From Crossiella sp. S99.2 (lineage in GTDB: Bacteria; Actinomycetota; Actinomycetes; Mycobacteriales; Pseudonocardiaceae), in NCBI RefSeq assembly GCF_023094165.1, contig NZ_JALMDK010000001.1:620001-684000 (forward strand): DNA of 64,000 nt, in the 5' to 3' direction. The notes beneath the pieces were generated by a model. That model was not told the DNA's origin. It saw only the letters and a list, made by a program, of their open reading frames with translations, and searched no databases. This document shows, piece after piece, positions 32,925 through 43,860 of this stretch; the first letter of the stretch is position 1; the number at the start of each line of letters is the position of its first letter. Made by a program: the position numbers and the translations under genes.

Positions 32925-33575
32925 ATGTCTGACAGGCAGATCAAGGGGATTCTGGGCACCAAGCTCGGTATGACCCAGGTCTTCGACGAGAACAACCGGA
33001 TCGTTCCGGTTACCGTCGTGAAGGCCGGGCCGTGCGTGGTGACTCAGGTCCGTACGCAGGAGAATGACGGCTACTCGGCCGTCCAGCTGGCATTCGGCGC
33101 GATTGACCCTCGCAAGGTCAACAAGCCGGAGAGCGGCCACTTCAGCAAGGCCGGCGTGACTCCGCGCCGCCACCTGGTCGAGGTGCGCACCCAGGACGCC
33201 GCCGAGTACGAGGTCGGCCAGGAGATCACCGCTGAGCTGTTCGAGGCCGGCGCCGTGGTCGACGTGGTCGGCACCAGCAAGGGCAAGGGCTACGCGGGTG
33301 TCATGAAGCGGCACGGCTTCGCTGGCCTCGGCGCTTCCCACGGCACTCAGGCCAAGCACCGCTCGCCCGGCTCGATCGGTGGCTGCGCCACCCCGGGTCG
33401 CGTGTTCAAGGGCGTGCGCATGGCCGGCCGGATGGGCAGCGCTCGCGTGACCACCCAGAACCTGACCGTGCACCGCATCGAGGCCGAGGCCGGCCTGCTG
33501 CTCATCAAGGGCGCCGTTCCCGGCCCCAAGGGTGGACTGGTGCTGGTCAAGACGGCCGCGAAGGGTGGTGCGTGA
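32925..33575 (+). CDS. rplC: 50S ribosomal protein L3
   Basis: This 216-residue L3 has the usual extended loop ([28 protein letters not shown]) reaching toward the peptidyl transferase centre. The stop overlaps the rplD start (TGATG), so the two are coupled. The ATG at 32925 is preceded by GAGGAAG. Confidence 0.98.
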   Translation: MSDRQIKGILGTKLGMTQVFDENNRIVPVTVVKAGPCVVTQVRTQENDGYSAVQLAFGAIDPRKVNKPESGHFSKAGVTPRRHLVEVRTQDAAEYEVGQEITAELFEAGAVVDVVGTSKGKGYAGVMKRHGFAGLGASHGTQAKHRSPGSIGGCATPGRVFKGVRMAGRMGSARVTTQNLTVHRIEAEAGLLLIKGAVPGPKGGLVLVKTAAKGGA

Positions 33576-34267
33576 TGACCACGAGCGTTGACGTCCGGAC
33601 TCCGGACGGCAAGACCGACGGCACCATCGAGCTGCCCGCGGAGCTGTTCGACGTTCAGGCGAACATCCCGCTGATGCACCAGGTCGTGATCGCGCAGCTG
33701 GCCGCCAAGCGGCAGGGCACGCACAGCACCAAGACGCGTGCCGAGGTCTCCGGCGGTGGCAAGAAGCCGTACCGGCAGAAGGGCACCGGCCGCGCCCGTC
33801 AGGGTTCGACCCGGTCGCCGCAGTTCTCCGGTGGTGGCGTCTCGCACGGCCCGAAGCCGCGGGACTACTCGCAGCGGACGCCCAAGAAGATGAAGGTCGC
33901 CGCTCTTCGTGGCGCCCTCTCCGACCGGGTGCGCAACGGCCGGCTGCACGTGCTGACCTCCCTGGTCGAGGGTGACACCCCGTCGACCAAGGGCGCTCGC
34001 CGCATCATCGAGTCCATCAGCACCGGCAAGCGCACGCTTGTCGTGGTGACTCGCGCGGACGAGCTGACCTGGGTCAGCCTGCGCAACCTGGACAACGTGC
34101 ACGTGCTCGTGCAGGACCAGCTGAACACCTACGACGTGCTCGTCAACGACGACGTGGTGTTCACCAGGGACGCACTGGCGCTCTACATCGCCGGTCCGAC
34201 CTCGGGCCACTCGGTCAAGGCCAGCGCTCGCGCCAGCGAGGTTGTCGCAGAGGAGGGTGACAAGTGA
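33575..34267 (+). CDS. rplD: 50S ribosomal protein L4
   Basis: This 230-residue L4 lines the exit tunnel with its extended loop ([15 protein letters not shown]). In E. coli L4 represses its own operon; whether it does so here is unknown. The ATG at 33575 overlaps the rplC stop; an adjacent GTG at 33572 is also possible. Its stop overlaps the rplW start (GTGA). Confidence 0.98.
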   Translation: MTTSVDVRTPDGKTDGTIELPAELFDVQANIPLMHQVVIAQLAAKRQGTHSTKTRAEVSGGGKKPYRQKGTGRARQGSTRSPQFSGGGVSHGPKPRDYSQRTPKKMKVAALRGALSDRVRNGRLHVLTSLVEGDTPSTKGARRIIESISTGKRTLVVVTRADELTWVSLRNLDNVHVLVQDQLNTYDVLVNDDVVFTRDALALYIAGPTSGHSVKASARASEVVAEEGDK

Positions 34268-34563
34268 TCCCCGATTACCGCGACATCCTGCTCGCTCCGG
34301 TGATCTCGGAGAAGAGCTACGGGCTGCTCGAAGAGGGTAAGTACACCTTCATCGTGTCTCCCGACGCCAACAAGACCGAGATCAAGATTGCTGTCGAGAA
34401 GGTCTTCGGTGTGAAGGTCGTGTCGGTGAACACGATCAACCGCCAGGGCAAGCGCAAGCGGACCCGCACCGGGTATGGCAAGCGCAAGGACACCAAGCGC
34501 GCGATTGTGACGCTGTCCGCCGAGAGCAAGGCCATCGAGATCTTCGGCGGCCCGGCCGCCTAA
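34264..34563 (+). CDS. rplW: 50S ribosomal protein L23
   Basis: A 99-residue L23, which forms the docking site for trigger factor and signal recognition particle at the tunnel exit. The GTG start lies inside the rplD stop (GTGA). The family start [18 protein letters not shown] and the basic loop [18 protein letters not shown] are present. Confidence 0.98.
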   Translation: MIPDYRDILLAPVISEKSYGLLEEGKYTFIVSPDANKTEIKIAVEKVFGVKVVSVNTINRQGKRKRTRTGYGKRKDTKRAIVTLSAESKAIEIFGGPAA

Positions 34564-34584
34564 GGGATTGAGGACGCGTTAGAG

Positions 34585-35418
34585 ATGGGCATCCGCAAAT
34601 ACAAGCCTACGACCCCGGGTCGTCGTGGCTCGAGCGTCTCGGACTTCGCCGAGATCACTCGTTCCACCCCGGAAAAGTCGCTGATCCGCCCGCTGCACGG
34701 CCATGGCGGCCGTAACGCGCACGGCAAGATCACCACGCGGCACAAGGGCGGCGGTCACAAGCGTGCTTACCGGCTGATCGACTTCCGCCGGGCGGACAAG
34801 GACGGCGTGCCGGCCAAGGTCGCGCACATCGAGTACGACCCCAACCGCACCGCACGCATCGCGCTGCTGCACTACGTGGACGGCGAGAAGCGCTACATCA
34901 TCGCGCCGAACAACCTGCGCCAGGGCGACCCGATTGAGAACGGCCCGAAGGCCGACATCAAGCCGGGCAACAACCTGCCGCTGCGCAACATCCCGGTCGG
35001 CACCGTGATCCACGCGATCGAGCTGCGACCGGGTGGCGGCGCCAAGATCGCCCGTTCCGCGGGCGCCAGCGTTCAGCTGGTGGCCAAGGACGGTCCGTAC
35101 GCCCAGCTGCGGATGCCTTCGGGCGAAATCCGCAATGTCGACGTGCGCTGCCGCGCCACCGTCGGCGAGGTGGGCAACGCCGAGCACCAGAACATCAACT
35201 GGGGCAAGGCAGGCCGCATGCGCTGGAAGGGCAAGCGCCCGACCGTCCGTGGTGTGGCCATGAACCCGGTCGACCACCCGCACGGTGGTGGTGAAGGCAA
35301 GACCTCCGGTGGTCGCCACCCGGTGAACCCCGCTGGTAAGCCCGAAGGCCGGACCCGCCGCCGCAAGGCAAGCGACCAGCTCATCGTCCGGCGTCGTCGC
35401 ACCGGTAAGAAGCGCTGA
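34585..35418 (+). CDS. rplB: 50S ribosomal protein L2
   Basis: This 277-residue L2 is a core 23S rRNA binder near the peptidyl transferase centre. The C-terminal block with [15 protein letters not shown] contains the conserved His of the HPHGGG motif. The ATG at 34585 is 21 bp after rplW. rpsS follows after 18 bp. Confidence 0.98.
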   Translation: MGIRKYKPTTPGRRGSSVSDFAEITRSTPEKSLIRPLHGHGGRNAHGKITTRHKGGGHKRAYRLIDFRRADKDGVPAKVAHIEYDPNRTARIALLHYVDGEKRYIIAPNNLRQGDPIENGPKADIKPGNNLPLRNIPVGTVIHAIELRPGGGAKIARSAGASVQLVAKDGPYAQLRMPSGEIRNVDVRCRATVGEVGNAEHQNINWGKAGRMRWKGKRPTVRGVAMNPVDHPHGGGEGKTSGGRHPVNPAGKPEGRTRRRKASDQLIVRRRRTGKKR

Positions 35419-35436
35419 GCAGGAAGGGAGTGAAGG

Positions 35437-35718
35437 ATGCCTCGCAGCCTGAAGAAGGGCCCCTTCGTTGACGACCACCTGCTCAAGAAGGTGGACGCGC
35501 AGAACGAGGGCAACAAGAAGACGGTGATCAAGACGTGGTCCCGTCGTAGCACGATCATCCCGGACATGCTGGGTCACACCATCGCGGTGCACGACGGCCG
35601 CAAGCACGTCCCGGTGTTCGTCACCGAGTCCATGGTCGGGCACAAGCTGGGCGAATTCGCCCCTACCCGCACCTTCAAGGGCCACATCAAGGATGACCGG
35701 AAGTCGCGTCGCCGCTGA
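35437..35718 (+). CDS. rpsS: 30S ribosomal protein S19
   Basis: A 93-residue S19 (start [19 protein letters not shown]), which pairs with S13 in the 30S head. Full family length. The ribosome-binding site AGGAAGGGAG lies just upstream. rplV follows after 41 bp. Confidence 0.98.
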   Translation: MPRSLKKGPFVDDHLLKKVDAQNEGNKKTVIKTWSRRSTIIPDMLGHTIAVHDGRKHVPVFVTESMVGHKLGEFAPTRTFKGHIKDDRKSRRR

Positions 35719-35759
35719 CCGCGGCCAGTGACACGAACAAAGAGCAAGGGGTAACAGCA

Positions 35760-36176
35760 ATGGGTAACGATGCCGCAGGCGTGGAGCAGCTTCCGCGCGC
35801 AGTGGCGCGGGCCCGCTACGTCCGCATGACGCCCATGAAGGTGCGTCGCGTGGTCGAGCTGATCAAGGGCCGTAACGCCCAGGACGCCCTGGCCGTGCTC
35901 CAGTTCGCGCCGCAGGCCGCAAGCGGTCCGGTGGCGAAGGTGCTCGCCAGTGCCATGGCCAACGCCGAGAACAACCTCGAACTCGACCCCGACACCCTCT
36001 GGGTGAGCGCGGCGTTCGTTGACGAGGGCCCGACCATGAAGCGGATCCAGCCGCGCGCCCAGGGGCGCACGTTCCGGATCCTCAAGCGGTCCAGCCACAT
36101 CACCGTCGAGGTGGAGTCCCGTCCGAAGGTGGTCAGCAAGGCTCGTAAGTCCAGCGTGAAGGGGAGTGGCCGGTAG
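35760..36176 (+). CDS. rplV: 50S ribosomal protein L22
   Basis: This 138-residue L22 contributes a hairpin to the exit tunnel at the site touched by macrolides. The segment [22 protein letters not shown] is the loop region and shows no obvious deletion. The N-terminus has about 12 extra residues relative to short forms. Its stop overlaps the rpsC GTG start (TAGTG). Confidence 0.98.
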   Translation: MGNDAAGVEQLPRAVARARYVRMTPMKVRRVVELIKGRNAQDALAVLQFAPQAASGPVAKVLASAMANAENNLELDPDTLWVSAAFVDEGPTMKRIQPRAQGRTFRILKRSSHITVEVESRPKVVSKARKSSVKGSGR

Positions 36177-37012
36177 TGGGCCAGAAAATCAACCCGCACG
36201 GCTTCCGGCTGGGGATCACCACCGACTGGAAGTCCCGCTGGTACGCAGACAAGCAGTACGCGGAGTACGTCGCGGAGGATGTCAAGATCCGCAAGATGTT
36301 CGCCCGCGGCATGGAGCGTGCCGGTATCTCGAAGGTGGAGATCGAGCGCACCCGTGACCGGGTTCGCGTCGACATCCACACCGCTCGTCCCGGCATCGTC
36401 ATCGGACGCCGTGGCGCTGAGGCCGACCGTATTCGCGGTGCGCTGGAGAAGCTCACCAAGAAGCAGGTCCAGCTGAACATCCTCGAGGTCAAGAACCCCG
36501 AGTCGGACGCCCAGCTGGTCGCCCAGATGGTCGCCGAGCAGCTGTCCAACCGCGTGTCCTTCCGGCGCGCGATGCGCAAGGGCATCCAGTCCGCCATGCG
36601 CTCGCCGCAGGTCAAGGGCATCCGGGTGCAGTGCGGTGGCCGCCTCGGCGGTGCCGAGATGTCGCGCTCGGAGTTCTACCGCGAGGGTCGCGTCCCGCTG
36701 CACACGCTGCGCGCGGACATCGACTACGGCCTCTACGAGGCGCGCACCACCTTCGGCCGGATCGGCGTGAAGGTGTGGATCTACAAGGGTGACATCATCG
36801 GCGGCCGTCGCGAGGCAGTCGCCGCCGCGGCACCGGACAACCGCGCCCCGCGGCGCGAGCGTCCGAGCCGTCGTCGCTCCGGCGCCTCGGGCACCACGCC
36901 GACCAGCACCGAGGCCGGGCGCGCCGCGGCTGAGGCCGCGACCGAGCCGGTCGACACCACCCCCGCCGCGGCCGAGGCTGGCAACAGCGCGGCTGAGAAG
37001 ACGGAGGGCTGA
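36176..37012 (+). CDS. rpsC: 30S ribosomal protein S3
   Basis: This 278-residue S3 helps form the mRNA entry channel and its helicase activity. The KH domain motif [13 protein letters not shown] is present near residue 77. After about residue 215 the protein continues as an Ala/Thr/Glu-rich tail typical of actinobacterial S3. The GTG start at 36176 overlaps the rplV stop. Confidence 0.98.
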   Translation: MGQKINPHGFRLGITTDWKSRWYADKQYAEYVAEDVKIRKMFARGMERAGISKVEIERTRDRVRVDIHTARPGIVIGRRGAEADRIRGALEKLTKKQVQLNILEVKNPESDAQLVAQMVAEQLSNRVSFRRAMRKGIQSAMRSPQVKGIRVQCGGRLGGAEMSRSEFYREGRVPLHTLRADIDYGLYEARTTFGRIGVKVWIYKGDIIGGRREAVAAAAPDNRAPRRERPSRRRSGASGTTPTSTEAGRAAAEAATEPVDTTPAAAEAGNSAAEKTEG

Positions 37013-37015
37013 GTC

Positions 37016-37435
37016 GTGCTCATCCCGCGCAGGGTCAAGCACCGCAAGCAGCACCACCCCGGTCGCTCCGGCGCCGCCAAGGGTGGCACCAGGGTCACGT
37101 TCGGCGAGTTCGGCATCCAGGCTCTGGAGCCGGCCTACGTGACCAACCGGCAGATCGAGTCCGCTCGTATCGCCATCACCCGGCACATCCGCCGTGGCGG
37201 CAAGGTCTGGATCAACATCTTCCCGGACCGTCCGCTCACCAAGAAGCCTGCCGAGACCCGCATGGGTTCCGGTAAGGGTTCGCCGGAGTACTGGGTGGCC
37301 AACGTCAAGCCGGGTCGCGTCGTCTTCGAGATGAGCTTCCCGAACGAGACCGTGGCCCGCGAGGCGCTCCGCCGCGCGATCCACAAGCTTCCGATGAAGT
37401 GCCGCATCGTCACGCGTGAGGGTGGTGAGTTCTGA
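37016..37435 (+). CDS. rplP: 50S ribosomal protein L16
   Basis: A 139-residue L16 contacting tRNA in the A site (start [15 protein letters not shown], end [13 protein letters not shown]). GTG at 37016 is 3 bp after the rpsC stop. Its stop overlaps the rpmC ATG. Confidence 0.98.
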   Translation: MLIPRRVKHRKQHHPGRSGAAKGGTRVTFGEFGIQALEPAYVTNRQIESARIAITRHIRRGGKVWINIFPDRPLTKKPAETRMGSGKGSPEYWVANVKPGRVVFEMSFPNETVAREALRRAIHKLPMKCRIVTREGGEF

Positions 37436-37692
37436 TGGCAGCGACGAACACCGCTTCCGAGCTGCGTGAGCTCACCAACGAGGAGCTCGTGCTGCGTCTT
37501 CGGGAGGCCAAGGAGGAGCTGTTCAACCTCCGCTTCCAGATGGCGACCGGGCAGCTCGACAACAACCGGCGTCTGCGTGCCATCCGGCACGAGATCGCCC
37601 GTATCTACACCGTGATGCGGGAACGTGAGCTGGGCCTGTCCGTCTCGCCGGACGAGGTCGCGGCATCCGCTGAAGGTGAAGGTGCAGCATGA
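37435..37692 (+). CDS. rpmC: 50S ribosomal protein L29
   Basis: An 85-residue L29 near the tunnel exit. The core [20 protein letters not shown]... is standard, followed by a short acidic Ala/Glu tail. The stop overlaps the rpsQ start (ATGA), so the two are coupled. Confidence 0.98.
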   Translation: MAATNTASELRELTNEELVLRLREAKEELFNLRFQMATGQLDNNRRLRAIRHEIARIYTVMRERELGLSVSPDEVAASAEGEGAA

Positions 37693-37967
37693 GCGAGAAT
37701 GTCGAGAGCACGGAAGACCGCAACAACCGTAAGACCCGCGAGGGCTACGTTGTCGCGGACAAGATGGACAAGACGATCGTGGTCGCGCTCGAGGACCGCA
37801 AGAAGCACCCGCTGTACGGCAAGGTCCTGCGCACCACCACCAAGGTGAAGGCGCACGACGAGGCCAACACCGCTGGTGTGGGCGACCGTGTTCTCCTGAT
37901 GGAGACCCGGCCGCTGTCCGCCACCAAGCGCTGGCGGCTCGTCGAGGTCCTGGAGAAGGCCAAGTAA
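37689..37967 (+). CDS. rpsQ: 30S ribosomal protein S17
   Basis: This 92-residue S17 binds the 5' domain of 16S rRNA. The core [27 protein letters not shown] is recognisable after a ~16-residue charged N-terminal extension common in actinomycetes. An 84-bp gap follows before rplN, the likely junction between S10 and spc gene groups. Confidence 0.98.
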   Translation: MSENVESTEDRNNRKTREGYVVADKMDKTIVVALEDRKKHPLYGKVLRTTTKVKAHDEANTAGVGDRVLLMETRPLSATKRWRLVEVLEKAK

Positions 37968-38051
37968 CACCACCGCCCGGCGCGAGCGGGGCGGGACCGC
38001 GCGTGTCAGGTCGGAAATCTGGCACGCCAGTATGGGTCAAGGAGAAGGTAA

Positions 38052-38420
38052 GTGATTCAGCAGGAGTCGCGACTGCGCGTCGCCGACAACACGGGTGCGA
38101 AGGAAATCCTCTGCATCCGCGTTCTCGGTGGTTCAGCGCGTCGCTACGCGGGTATCGGTGACGTCATCGTCGCCACCGTCAAGGACGCGATCCCCGGCGC
38201 GAACGTGAAGAAGGGTGACGTCGTCAAGGCGGTCATCGTTCGCACGGTCAAGGAGCGCCGCCGTCCGGACGGTTCCTACATCCGGTTCGACGAGAACGCG
38301 GCCGTTCTGATCAAGAACGAGACCGAGCCCCGCGGGACCCGCATCTTCGGGCCCGTTGGCCGTGAGCTGCGGGACAAGAAGTTCATGAAGATCATCTCGC
38401 TGGCGCCGGAGGTGCTCTGA
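38052..38420 (+). CDS. rplN: 50S ribosomal protein L14
   Basis: A 122-residue L14 (start [20 protein letters not shown]), which bridges the two subunits and binds the silencing factor RsfS in other bacteria. The GTG at 38052 has AAGGAGAAGG upstream. rplX follows after one base. Confidence 0.98.
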   Translation: MIQQESRLRVADNTGAKEILCIRVLGGSARRYAGIGDVIVATVKDAIPGANVKKGDVVKAVIVRTVKERRRPDGSYIRFDENAAVLIKNETEPRGTRIFGPVGRELRDKKFMKIISLAPEVL

Positions 38421-38421
38421 C

Positions 38422-38736
38422 ATGAAGATCAAGAAGGGCGACACGGTCGTCGTCATCGCCGGCAAGGACAAGGGCGCCAAGGGCAAGGTCATTCAGGCCT
38501 ACCCGGACACCGACCGGATCCTCGTCGAAGGTGTCAACCGGATCAAGAAGCACACGCGGGTCTCGCAGACCCAGCGTGGCGCCCAGACCGGCGGCATCGT
38601 GACCCAGGAGGCCTCGATCCACGTGAGCAACGTGATGGTCGTGGACTCCGACGGCAAGCCCACCCGCGTTGGTTACCGCACCAACGACGAGGGTCGTCGC
38701 GTCCGTATCTCGCGGCGGAACGGTAAGGACATCTGA
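38422..38736 (+). CDS. rplX: 50S ribosomal protein L24
   Basis: A 104-residue L24 with the KOW motif in [20 protein letters not shown]. It is one of the first proteins to bind 23S rRNA. rplE starts two bases after its stop. Confidence 0.98.
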   Translation: MKIKKGDTVVVIAGKDKGAKGKVIQAYPDTDRILVEGVNRIKKHTRVSQTQRGAQTGGIVTQEASIHVSNVMVVDSDGKPTRVGYRTNDEGRRVRISRRNGKDI

Positions 38737-38738
38737 TC

Positions 38739-39302
38739 ATGACGACCGCAGAGAAGATCGCTCCGCGGCTCAAGGGCCGCTACCGCGAGGAGATCACGGG
38801 CGCGCTGCAGGAGCAGTTCGTCTACGCCAACCGGATGCAGATCCCCGGTCTGGTGAAGATCGTCGTGAACATGGGTGTCGGCGACGCCGCCCGCGACGGA
38901 AAGCTGATCGAGGGCGCCATCCGCGACCTGGCCACCATCACCGGCCAGAAGCCGGAGGTGCGCAAGGCGCGCAAGTCCATCGCGCAGTTCAAGCTCCGCG
39001 AGGGCATGCCGATCGGCGCCAAGGTCACCCTCCGCGGCGACCGCATGTGGGAGTTCCTGGACCGGCTGCTGACCATCGCGCTGCCGCGTATCCGTGACTT
39101 CCGCGGTCTGTCCCCGAAGCAGTTCGACGGCAACGGGAACTACACGTTCGGTCTGAACGAGCAGTCGATGTTCCACGAGATCGACCCCGACTCGATCGAC
39201 CGCCCGCGTGGTATGGACATCACCGTCGTCACCACCGCCGGCACCGACGAGGAGGGCCGGGCGCTGCTGAAGCTCCTGGGCTTCCCGTTCAAGGAGAACT
39301 GA
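38739..39302 (+). CDS. rplE: 50S ribosomal protein L5
   Basis: A 187-residue L5, which binds 5S rRNA with L18. The blocks [16 protein letters not shown] and [19 protein letters not shown] are standard. rpsZ follows after 3 bp. Confidence 0.98.
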   Translation: MTTAEKIAPRLKGRYREEITGALQEQFVYANRMQIPGLVKIVVNMGVGDAARDGKLIEGAIRDLATITGQKPEVRKARKSIAQFKLREGMPIGAKVTLRGDRMWEFLDRLLTIALPRIRDFRGLSPKQFDGNGNYTFGLNEQSMFHEIDPDSIDRPRGMDITVVTTAGTDEEGRALLKLLGFPFKEN

Positions 39303-39305
39303 TCC

Positions 39306-39491
39306 ATGGCGAAGAAGGCGCTTGTCCAGAAGGCCGCGCGCAAGCCGAAGTTCAAGGTTCGGGGTTACACCCGCTGCCAGCGCTGCGGCCGTCCGCACTC
39401 GGTCTTCCGTAAGTTCGGCTTGTGCCGGGTGTGCCTCCGCGAGATGGCCCACCGGGGCGAGCTTCCCGGCGTGAGCAAGTCCTCCTGGTGA
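39306..39491 (+). CDS. rpsZ: 30S ribosomal protein S14, zinc-binding type
   Basis: This 61-residue S14 is the short zinc form, with ligands Cys24, Cys27, Cys40 and Cys43. In many actinomycetes a zinc-free paralogue elsewhere replaces it under zinc limitation; none is seen in this window. It sits at the usual place between rplE and rpsH. Confidence 0.98.
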   Translation: MAKKALVQKAARKPKFKVRGYTRCQRCGRPHSVFRKFGLCRVCLREMAHRGELPGVSKSSW

Positions 39492-39579
39492 TCCAGGCTT
39501 ACTGGCCCACGCCCCGCTGATTTCCACTTCGCCGTAGGCCCGTGCGGGAACCCCGGCGAGAAAGGTTGACAAGGTCACC

Positions 39580-39978
39580 ATGACGATGACCGATCCGATC
39601 GCAGACATGCTCACCCGTCTGCGCAACGCCAACTCGGCGTACCACGACCAGGTCGTGATGCCGCACTCGAAGCTGAAGGCGTCGATCGCCGACATCCTGC
39701 AGCGCGAGGGCTACATCTCCGGCCACCGGACCGAGCAGGGCGAGAAGAGCCAGCATCTCGTCGTCGAGCTCAAGTACGGCCCCAACCGTGAGCGGAGCAT
39801 CGCCGGCCTCCGGCGCGTCTCCAAGCCCGGTCTGCGGGTTTACGCCAAGTCCACCAACCTGCCGAAGGTGCTCGGCGGACTGGGCGTTGCCATCATCTCC
39901 ACGTCGACCGGTCTGCTGACCGACCGGCAGGCCAACAAGCAGGGTGTGGGCGGGGAAGTCCTCGCCTACGTCTGGTAA
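39580..39978 (+). CDS. rpsH: 30S ribosomal protein S8
   Basis: A 132-residue S8 (start [18 protein letters not shown], end [11 protein letters not shown]). In E. coli S8 represses the spc operon by binding its mRNA; that is not demonstrated here. The ATG at 39580 follows GAGAAAGG. Confidence 0.98.
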   Translation: MTMTDPIADMLTRLRNANSAYHDQVVMPHSKLKASIADILQREGYISGHRTEQGEKSQHLVVELKYGPNRERSIAGLRRVSKPGLRVYAKSTNLPKVLGGLGVAIISTSTGLLTDRQANKQGVGGEVLAYVW

Positions 39979-39993
39979 GGGAGGGGAGTACAC

Positions 39994-40533
39994 ATGTCGC
40001 GTATCGGTAAGCTCCCGATCCCCGTGCCCGCCGGTGTGGACGTCAAGATCGACGGCCCCAGCATCACCGTGAAGGGCCCCAAGGGCACTCTCGCGCACAC
40101 CCTCGTCGAGCCGATCCTGGTCGAGCGGGACGAGGACGGCGTGCTCCAGGTGAAGCGCCCGAACGACGAGCGTCGCAGCCGCGCGCTGCACGGTCTGTCG
40201 CGCACCCTGGTGCACAACATGGTCGTCGGTGTGACCGCGGGCTACGAGAAGAAGCTCGAGATCCACGGCGTCGGTTACCGCGTGGCGCTGAAGGGCTCCG
40301 AGCTGGAGTTCGCGCTCGGCTACAGCCACCCGGTGAAGGTGACTCCGCCCGAGGGCATCACCTTCGTCGTCGAGTCGCCCACCCGGTTCTCGGTCGCGGG
40401 CATCGACAAGCAGCAGGTCGGCGAGGTTGCGGCGAACATCCGCAAGCTGCGCAAGCCGGACCCGTACAAGGGTAAGGGCGTGCGCTACGCGGGCGAGATC
40501 ATCCGCCGCAAGGTCGGAAAGACGGGTAAGTGA
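39994..40533 (+). CDS. rplF: 50S ribosomal protein L6
   Basis: A 179-residue L6 near the sarcin-ricin loop and the GTPase-associated centre. The start [19 protein letters not shown] and the end [15 protein letters not shown] are standard. A strong GGGAGGGGAG site precedes the ATG. The stop overlaps a GTG that may start rplR. Confidence 0.98.
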   Translation: MSRIGKLPIPVPAGVDVKIDGPSITVKGPKGTLAHTLVEPILVERDEDGVLQVKRPNDERRSRALHGLSRTLVHNMVVGVTAGYEKKLEIHGVGYRVALKGSELEFALGYSHPVKVTPPEGITFVVESPTRFSVAGIDKQQVGEVAANIRKLRKPDPYKGKGVRYAGEIIRRKVGKTGK

Positions 40534-40535
40534 GC

Positions 40536-40937
40536 ATGAGCGAGACAGCAACCGTCAAGCGCAAGCGCGCAGGCAAGGACGTCTCCACCCTGCGTCGCGT
40601 GGCCCGTACGCGTCGGCACTTCCGGCTCCGCAAGAAGATCAGCGGAACCCCGGAGCGCCCGCGTCTGGTGGTCACCCGGTCCTCGCGGCACGTTGTCGCG
40701 CAGGTCATCGACGACCTCGCCGGTCACACCCTGGCCTCCGCCTCCACGCTGGAAGCGGACATCCGTGCGCTGGACGGCGACAAGAAGGCTCGCGCCGCCA
40801 AGGTGGGCGAGCTGGTCGCGGCCAGGGCCAAGGAAGCCGGCGTCGCCAAGGTCGTTTTCGACCGGGGTGGCTACGACTACCACGGCCGCATCGCCGCGCT
40901 GGCCGACGCCGCGCGCGAGCACGGGCTGGAGTTCTGA
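40536..40937 (+). CDS. rplR: 50S ribosomal protein L18
   Basis: A 133-residue L18, which binds 5S rRNA. Start chosen at ATG 40536, giving [13 protein letters not shown]; a GTG at 40530 that overlaps the rplF stop would add two residues and has better ribosome-binding-site spacing, so either is possible. The C-terminus ([26 protein letters not shown]) is standard. Confidence 0.96.
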   Translation: MSETATVKRKRAGKDVSTLRRVARTRRHFRLRKKISGTPERPRLVVTRSSRHVVAQVIDDLAGHTLASASTLEADIRALDGDKKARAAKVGELVAARAKEAGVAKVVFDRGGYDYHGRIAALADAAREHGLEF

Positions 40938-40971
40938 GAGTCATGCAGAGCACTGAAGGAAGGAACGCCTG

Positions 40972-41613
40972 ATGCCGGGACGTACACGGCAATTCGGCGG
41001 CGGCCAGGGCGGTCCGGGTGGCCAGGGCAACGAGCGTGGCGAGCGGCGTGACCGCCGCGACCGTCGCGACTCCGGTCGTGGCGGAGCTCCCCAGGAGAAG
41101 AGCCTGCACATCGAGCGCGTGGTTGCGATCAACCGCGTCGCGAAGGTGGTCAAGGGTGGTCGTCGTTTCAGCTTCACCGCGCTGGTGATCGTGGGTGACG
41201 GCGACGGAATGGTCGGCGTCGGCTACGGCAAGGCCAAGGAAGTTCCGGCCGCCATCGCCAAGGGCGTCGAGGAGGCGAAGAAGAGCTTCTTCCGCGTCCC
41301 TCGTATCGCCGGCACCATCCCGCACCCGGTGCAGGGCGAGGACGCCGCTGGCGTCGTCCTCCTGCGTCCGGCGAGCCCCGGTACCGGTGTTATCGCCGGT
41401 GGTCCGGTGCGCGCCGTGCTGGAGTGCGTGGGTATCCACGATGTGCTGAGCAAGTCGCTGGGTAGCGACAACGCGATCAACATCGTGCGTGCCACCGTCG
41501 CCGCGCTGAAGATGCTGCAGCGCCCTGAAGAGGTCGCCGCGCGTCGTGGCCTGCCGCTGGAGGACGTTGCTCCGGCCGGCATGCTGCGGGCCCGTGCTGG
41601 ACAGGGGGCCTGA
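40972..41613 (+). CDS. rpsE: 30S ribosomal protein S5
   Basis: A 213-residue S5, which shapes the mRNA entry and decoding fidelity. A Gly/Arg/Asp-rich N-terminal extension of about 45 residues precedes the double-stranded-RNA-binding domain ([18 protein letters not shown]). The loop used by spectinomycin (VKGGRRFSF) has no deletion. AAGGAAGGAA upstream supports ATG 40972. Confidence 0.98.
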   Translation: MPGRTRQFGGGQGGPGGQGNERGERRDRRDRRDSGRGGAPQEKSLHIERVVAINRVAKVVKGGRRFSFTALVIVGDGDGMVGVGYGKAKEVPAAIAKGVEEAKKSFFRVPRIAGTIPHPVQGEDAAGVVLLRPASPGTGVIAGGPVRAVLECVGIHDVLSKSLGSDNAINIVRATVAALKMLQRPEEVAARRGLPLEDVAPAGMLRARAGQGA

Positions 41614-41618
41614 TCCCC

Positions 41619-41804
41619 ATGGCCAAGCTCAAGGTCACCCAGCTGCGCAGCATTATTGGCTGCAAGCAGAACCAGCGCGACACCATTCGCACCCTGGGTC
41701 TGCGCAAGATCCGCCAGTCGGTGGTCCGCGAGGACACTCCGCAGGTTCGTGGACTCATCCACACCGTGCGGCACCTGGTGGCGGTCGAGGAGGTCGCTGA
41801 CTGA
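41619..41804 (+). CDS. rpmD: 50S ribosomal protein L30
   Basis: A 61-residue L30 (start [22 protein letters not shown]). Its stop overlaps the rplO ATG, and rpsE lies 5 bp upstream, so the three are tightly coupled. Confidence 0.98.
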   Translation: MAKLKVTQLRSIIGCKQNQRDTIRTLGLRKIRQSVVREDTPQVRGLIHTVRHLVAVEEVAD

Positions 41805-42247
41805 TGACTATCAAGCTGCACCACCTGCGTCCGGCCCCTGGCTCCAACACCCCGAAGACCCGCGTGGGTCGTGGTGAGGGTTCCAAGGGCAAGACCGCCG
41901 GTCGTGGTACCAAGGGCACCAAGGCGCGCAAGAACGTCCCCGCGCGCCTCGAGGGTGGGCAGATGCCCATCCACATGCGGCTGCCGAAGCTCAAGGGCTT
42001 CAAGAACCCCTTCCGCACCGAGTACCAGCCGGTCAACGTGACCGACCTGGCCCGGCTGTTCCCCGAGGGGGGCAGCATCGGCGTCGAGGACATCGTCAAC
42101 GCCGGTCTGGTCCGTAAGGGCAAGCTGGTCAAGGTGCTCGGCAACGGGGACCTCGGCGGGGTGAAGCTCGACATCACCGCGCACAAGTTCTCGCAGAGCG
42201 CGATGGACAAGATCAACGCGGCTGGCGGCTCGGTCACCGAGCTGTGA
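41804..42247 (+). CDS. rplO: 50S ribosomal protein L15
   Basis: A 147-residue L15 with the typical Gly/Lys-rich N-terminal arm ([23 protein letters not shown]). It is the last ribosomal gene of the S10/spc run and is followed 15 bp later by a strong terminator. Confidence 0.98.
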   Translation: MTIKLHHLRPAPGSNTPKTRVGRGEGSKGKTAGRGTKGTKARKNVPARLEGGQMPIHMRLPKLKGFKNPFRTEYQPVNVTDLARLFPEGGSIGVEDIVNAGLVRKGKLVKVLGNGDLGGVKLDITAHKFSQSAMDKINAAGGSVTEL

Positions 42248-42262
42248 GCTGTTAGCTCGTGG

Positions 42263-42292
42263 ACGGGCCGGCAGGGCGACCTGCCGGCCCGT
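42263..42292 (+). terminator. Intrinsic terminator after rplO
   Basis: ACGGGCCGGCAGG (42263-42275) pairs perfectly with CCTGCCGGCCCGT (42280-42292) on a 4-nt loop, followed by a T-containing stretch. It separates rplO from the secY-adk-map unit, so secY needs its own promoter. Confidence 0.85.
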
Positions 42293-42399
42293 TCCTGCTT
42301 TACACGGCAAGCGGATTCGCGGATAGACGGTTGATACTCCGTTTCACCCATTCCCAAGGTCAATCCGACGGTAGGGGTGGGCACGGAGATCCCGGCTGT

Positions 42400-42405
42400 T
42401 AGAGT
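42400..42405 (+). promoter_or_regulatory. Possible -10 element of the secY unit
   Basis: TAGAGT at 42400-42405 is the best -10-like element in the 254 bp between the rplO terminator and secY. No good -35 is found 16-18 bp upstream, so the call is tentative. Confidence 0.3.
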
Positions 42406-42546
42406 CGTCAGCACGCTTCGTACTGTGGTGGTGCGATGCGTCCCTGGACTGCGCGAGTTCGCTCGCCAGGTGGTGCACAGCCGGCCAGCGAGGCCGGGTC
42501 CGTCAGTAGTCGGCCAACCGGGCCGGCCACGCCGAGGAGGTCTTGC

Positions 42547-43860
42547 GTGCTCAGCGCCTTCCGCTCGGCTCTTGCGACGCCTGACCTACGCCGCAAGATC
42601 CTCTTCACCCTCGCGCTCATCGCGGTCTACCGCCTTGGCGCGACTCTGCCTTCGCCCGGGGTGTCGTACCCGAACATCCAGCAGTGCATCCGCGAGGCAG
42701 AGGGTGACAACGCCAACAACATCTACACCCTGCTGAACCTGTTCAGCGGTGGTGCGCTGTTGCAGTTGTCGATCTTCGCGCTGGGCATCATGCCGTACAT
42801 CACCGCGAGCATCATCATCCAGCTGCTCACCGTGGTCATCCCGCGGTTCGAGCAGCTGCGCAAGGAGGGTCAGGCCGGTCAGGGCAAGCTGACCCAGTAC
42901 ACCCGGTACCTCACCATCGCGCTGGCCATCCTGCAGGCCACCGCGTTCACCGCGCTCGCCGTGCGGGGTCAGCTCTTCCAGAACTGCACCCTGGACATCA
43001 TCCCGGACAAGGGCATCTTCGGCCTGATCGTCATCGTGATCACGATGACCGCGGGCACCGCAGTGATCATGTGGCTGGGTGAGCTGATCACCGAGCGCGG
43101 CATCGGCAACGGCATGTCCCTGCTGATCTTCACCATGATCGCGGCCCGGATCCCGGCCGAGGGCGCCAACATCCTGCGCCAGGGTGGCGTCACCTTCACC
43201 ATCATCTGCGTGTTCGGCCTGGTGATCATCGCCAGCGTCATCTTCGTGGAGCAGGCGCAGCGCCGGATCCCGGTGCAGTACGCCAAGCGCATGATCGGTC
43301 GCCGGATGTACGGCGGCACCTCGACCTACCTGCCGCTGAAGGTGAACCAGGCCGGTGTCATCCCGGTCATCTTCGCCTCCTCGCTGCTGTACCTGCCGGA
43401 CCTGATCACCCGCCTCACCGCCTCCACCGGTGACCCGAGCTGGTGGCAGATCTTCCTGCGCGACCAGGTGGTCAACCAGCGCAGCTGGGTGCACATCGCG
43501 CTGTACTTCATGCTGATCATCTTCTTCACGTACTTCTACGTCGCGATCACGTTCAACCCGGACGAGCGCGCGGACGAGATGAAGAAGTTCGGCGGCTTCA
43601 TCCCCGGTATCCGCCCCGGCCGTCCGACGGCGGAGTACCTGCAGTTCGTACTGAGCCGGATCACCCTGCCGGGCTCGCTCTATCTGGGCATCATCGCCGT
43701 GTTGCCGAACTTCTTCCTCGGTGTCACCGGCGATGGGCAGAACCAGAACTTCCCGTTCGGCGGCACCGCGGTGCTGATCATGGTCGGCGTCGGCCTGGAC
43801 ACGGTGAAGCAGATCGAGAGCCAGCTCATGCAGCGTAACTACGAAGGGTTCCTCCGCTAG
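42547..43860 (+). CDS. secY: Preprotein translocase subunit SecY
   Basis: A 437-residue inner-membrane channel of the Sec pathway with ten membrane helices. The N-terminus ([21 protein letters not shown]) and the C-terminal [16 protein letters not shown] are standard. GTG at 42547 is chosen because GAGGAGG lies just upstream and it gives the family N-terminus; the frame is open further upstream. Its stop overlaps the adk GTG start. One secY is seen; no accessory SecA2/SecY2 system is present in the window. Confidence 0.97.
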   Translation: MLSAFRSALATPDLRRKILFTLALIAVYRLGATLPSPGVSYPNIQQCIREAEGDNANNIYTLLNLFSGGALLQLSIFALGIMPYITASIIIQLLTVVIPRFEQLRKEGQAGQGKLTQYTRYLTIALAILQATAFTALAVRGQLFQNCTLDIIPDKGIFGLIVIVITMTAGTAVIMWLGELITERGIGNGMSLLIFTMIAARIPAEGANILRQGGVTFTIICVFGLVIIASVIFVEQAQRRIPVQYAKRMIGRRMYGGTSTYLPLKVNQAGVIPVIFASSLLYLPDLITRLTASTGDPSWWQIFLRDQVVNQRSWVHIALYFMLIIFFTYFYVAITFNPDERADEMKKFGGFIPGIRPGRPTAEYLQFVLSRITLPGSLYLGIIAVLPNFFLGVTGDGQNQNFPFGGTAVLIMVGVGLDTVKQIESQLMQRNYEGFLR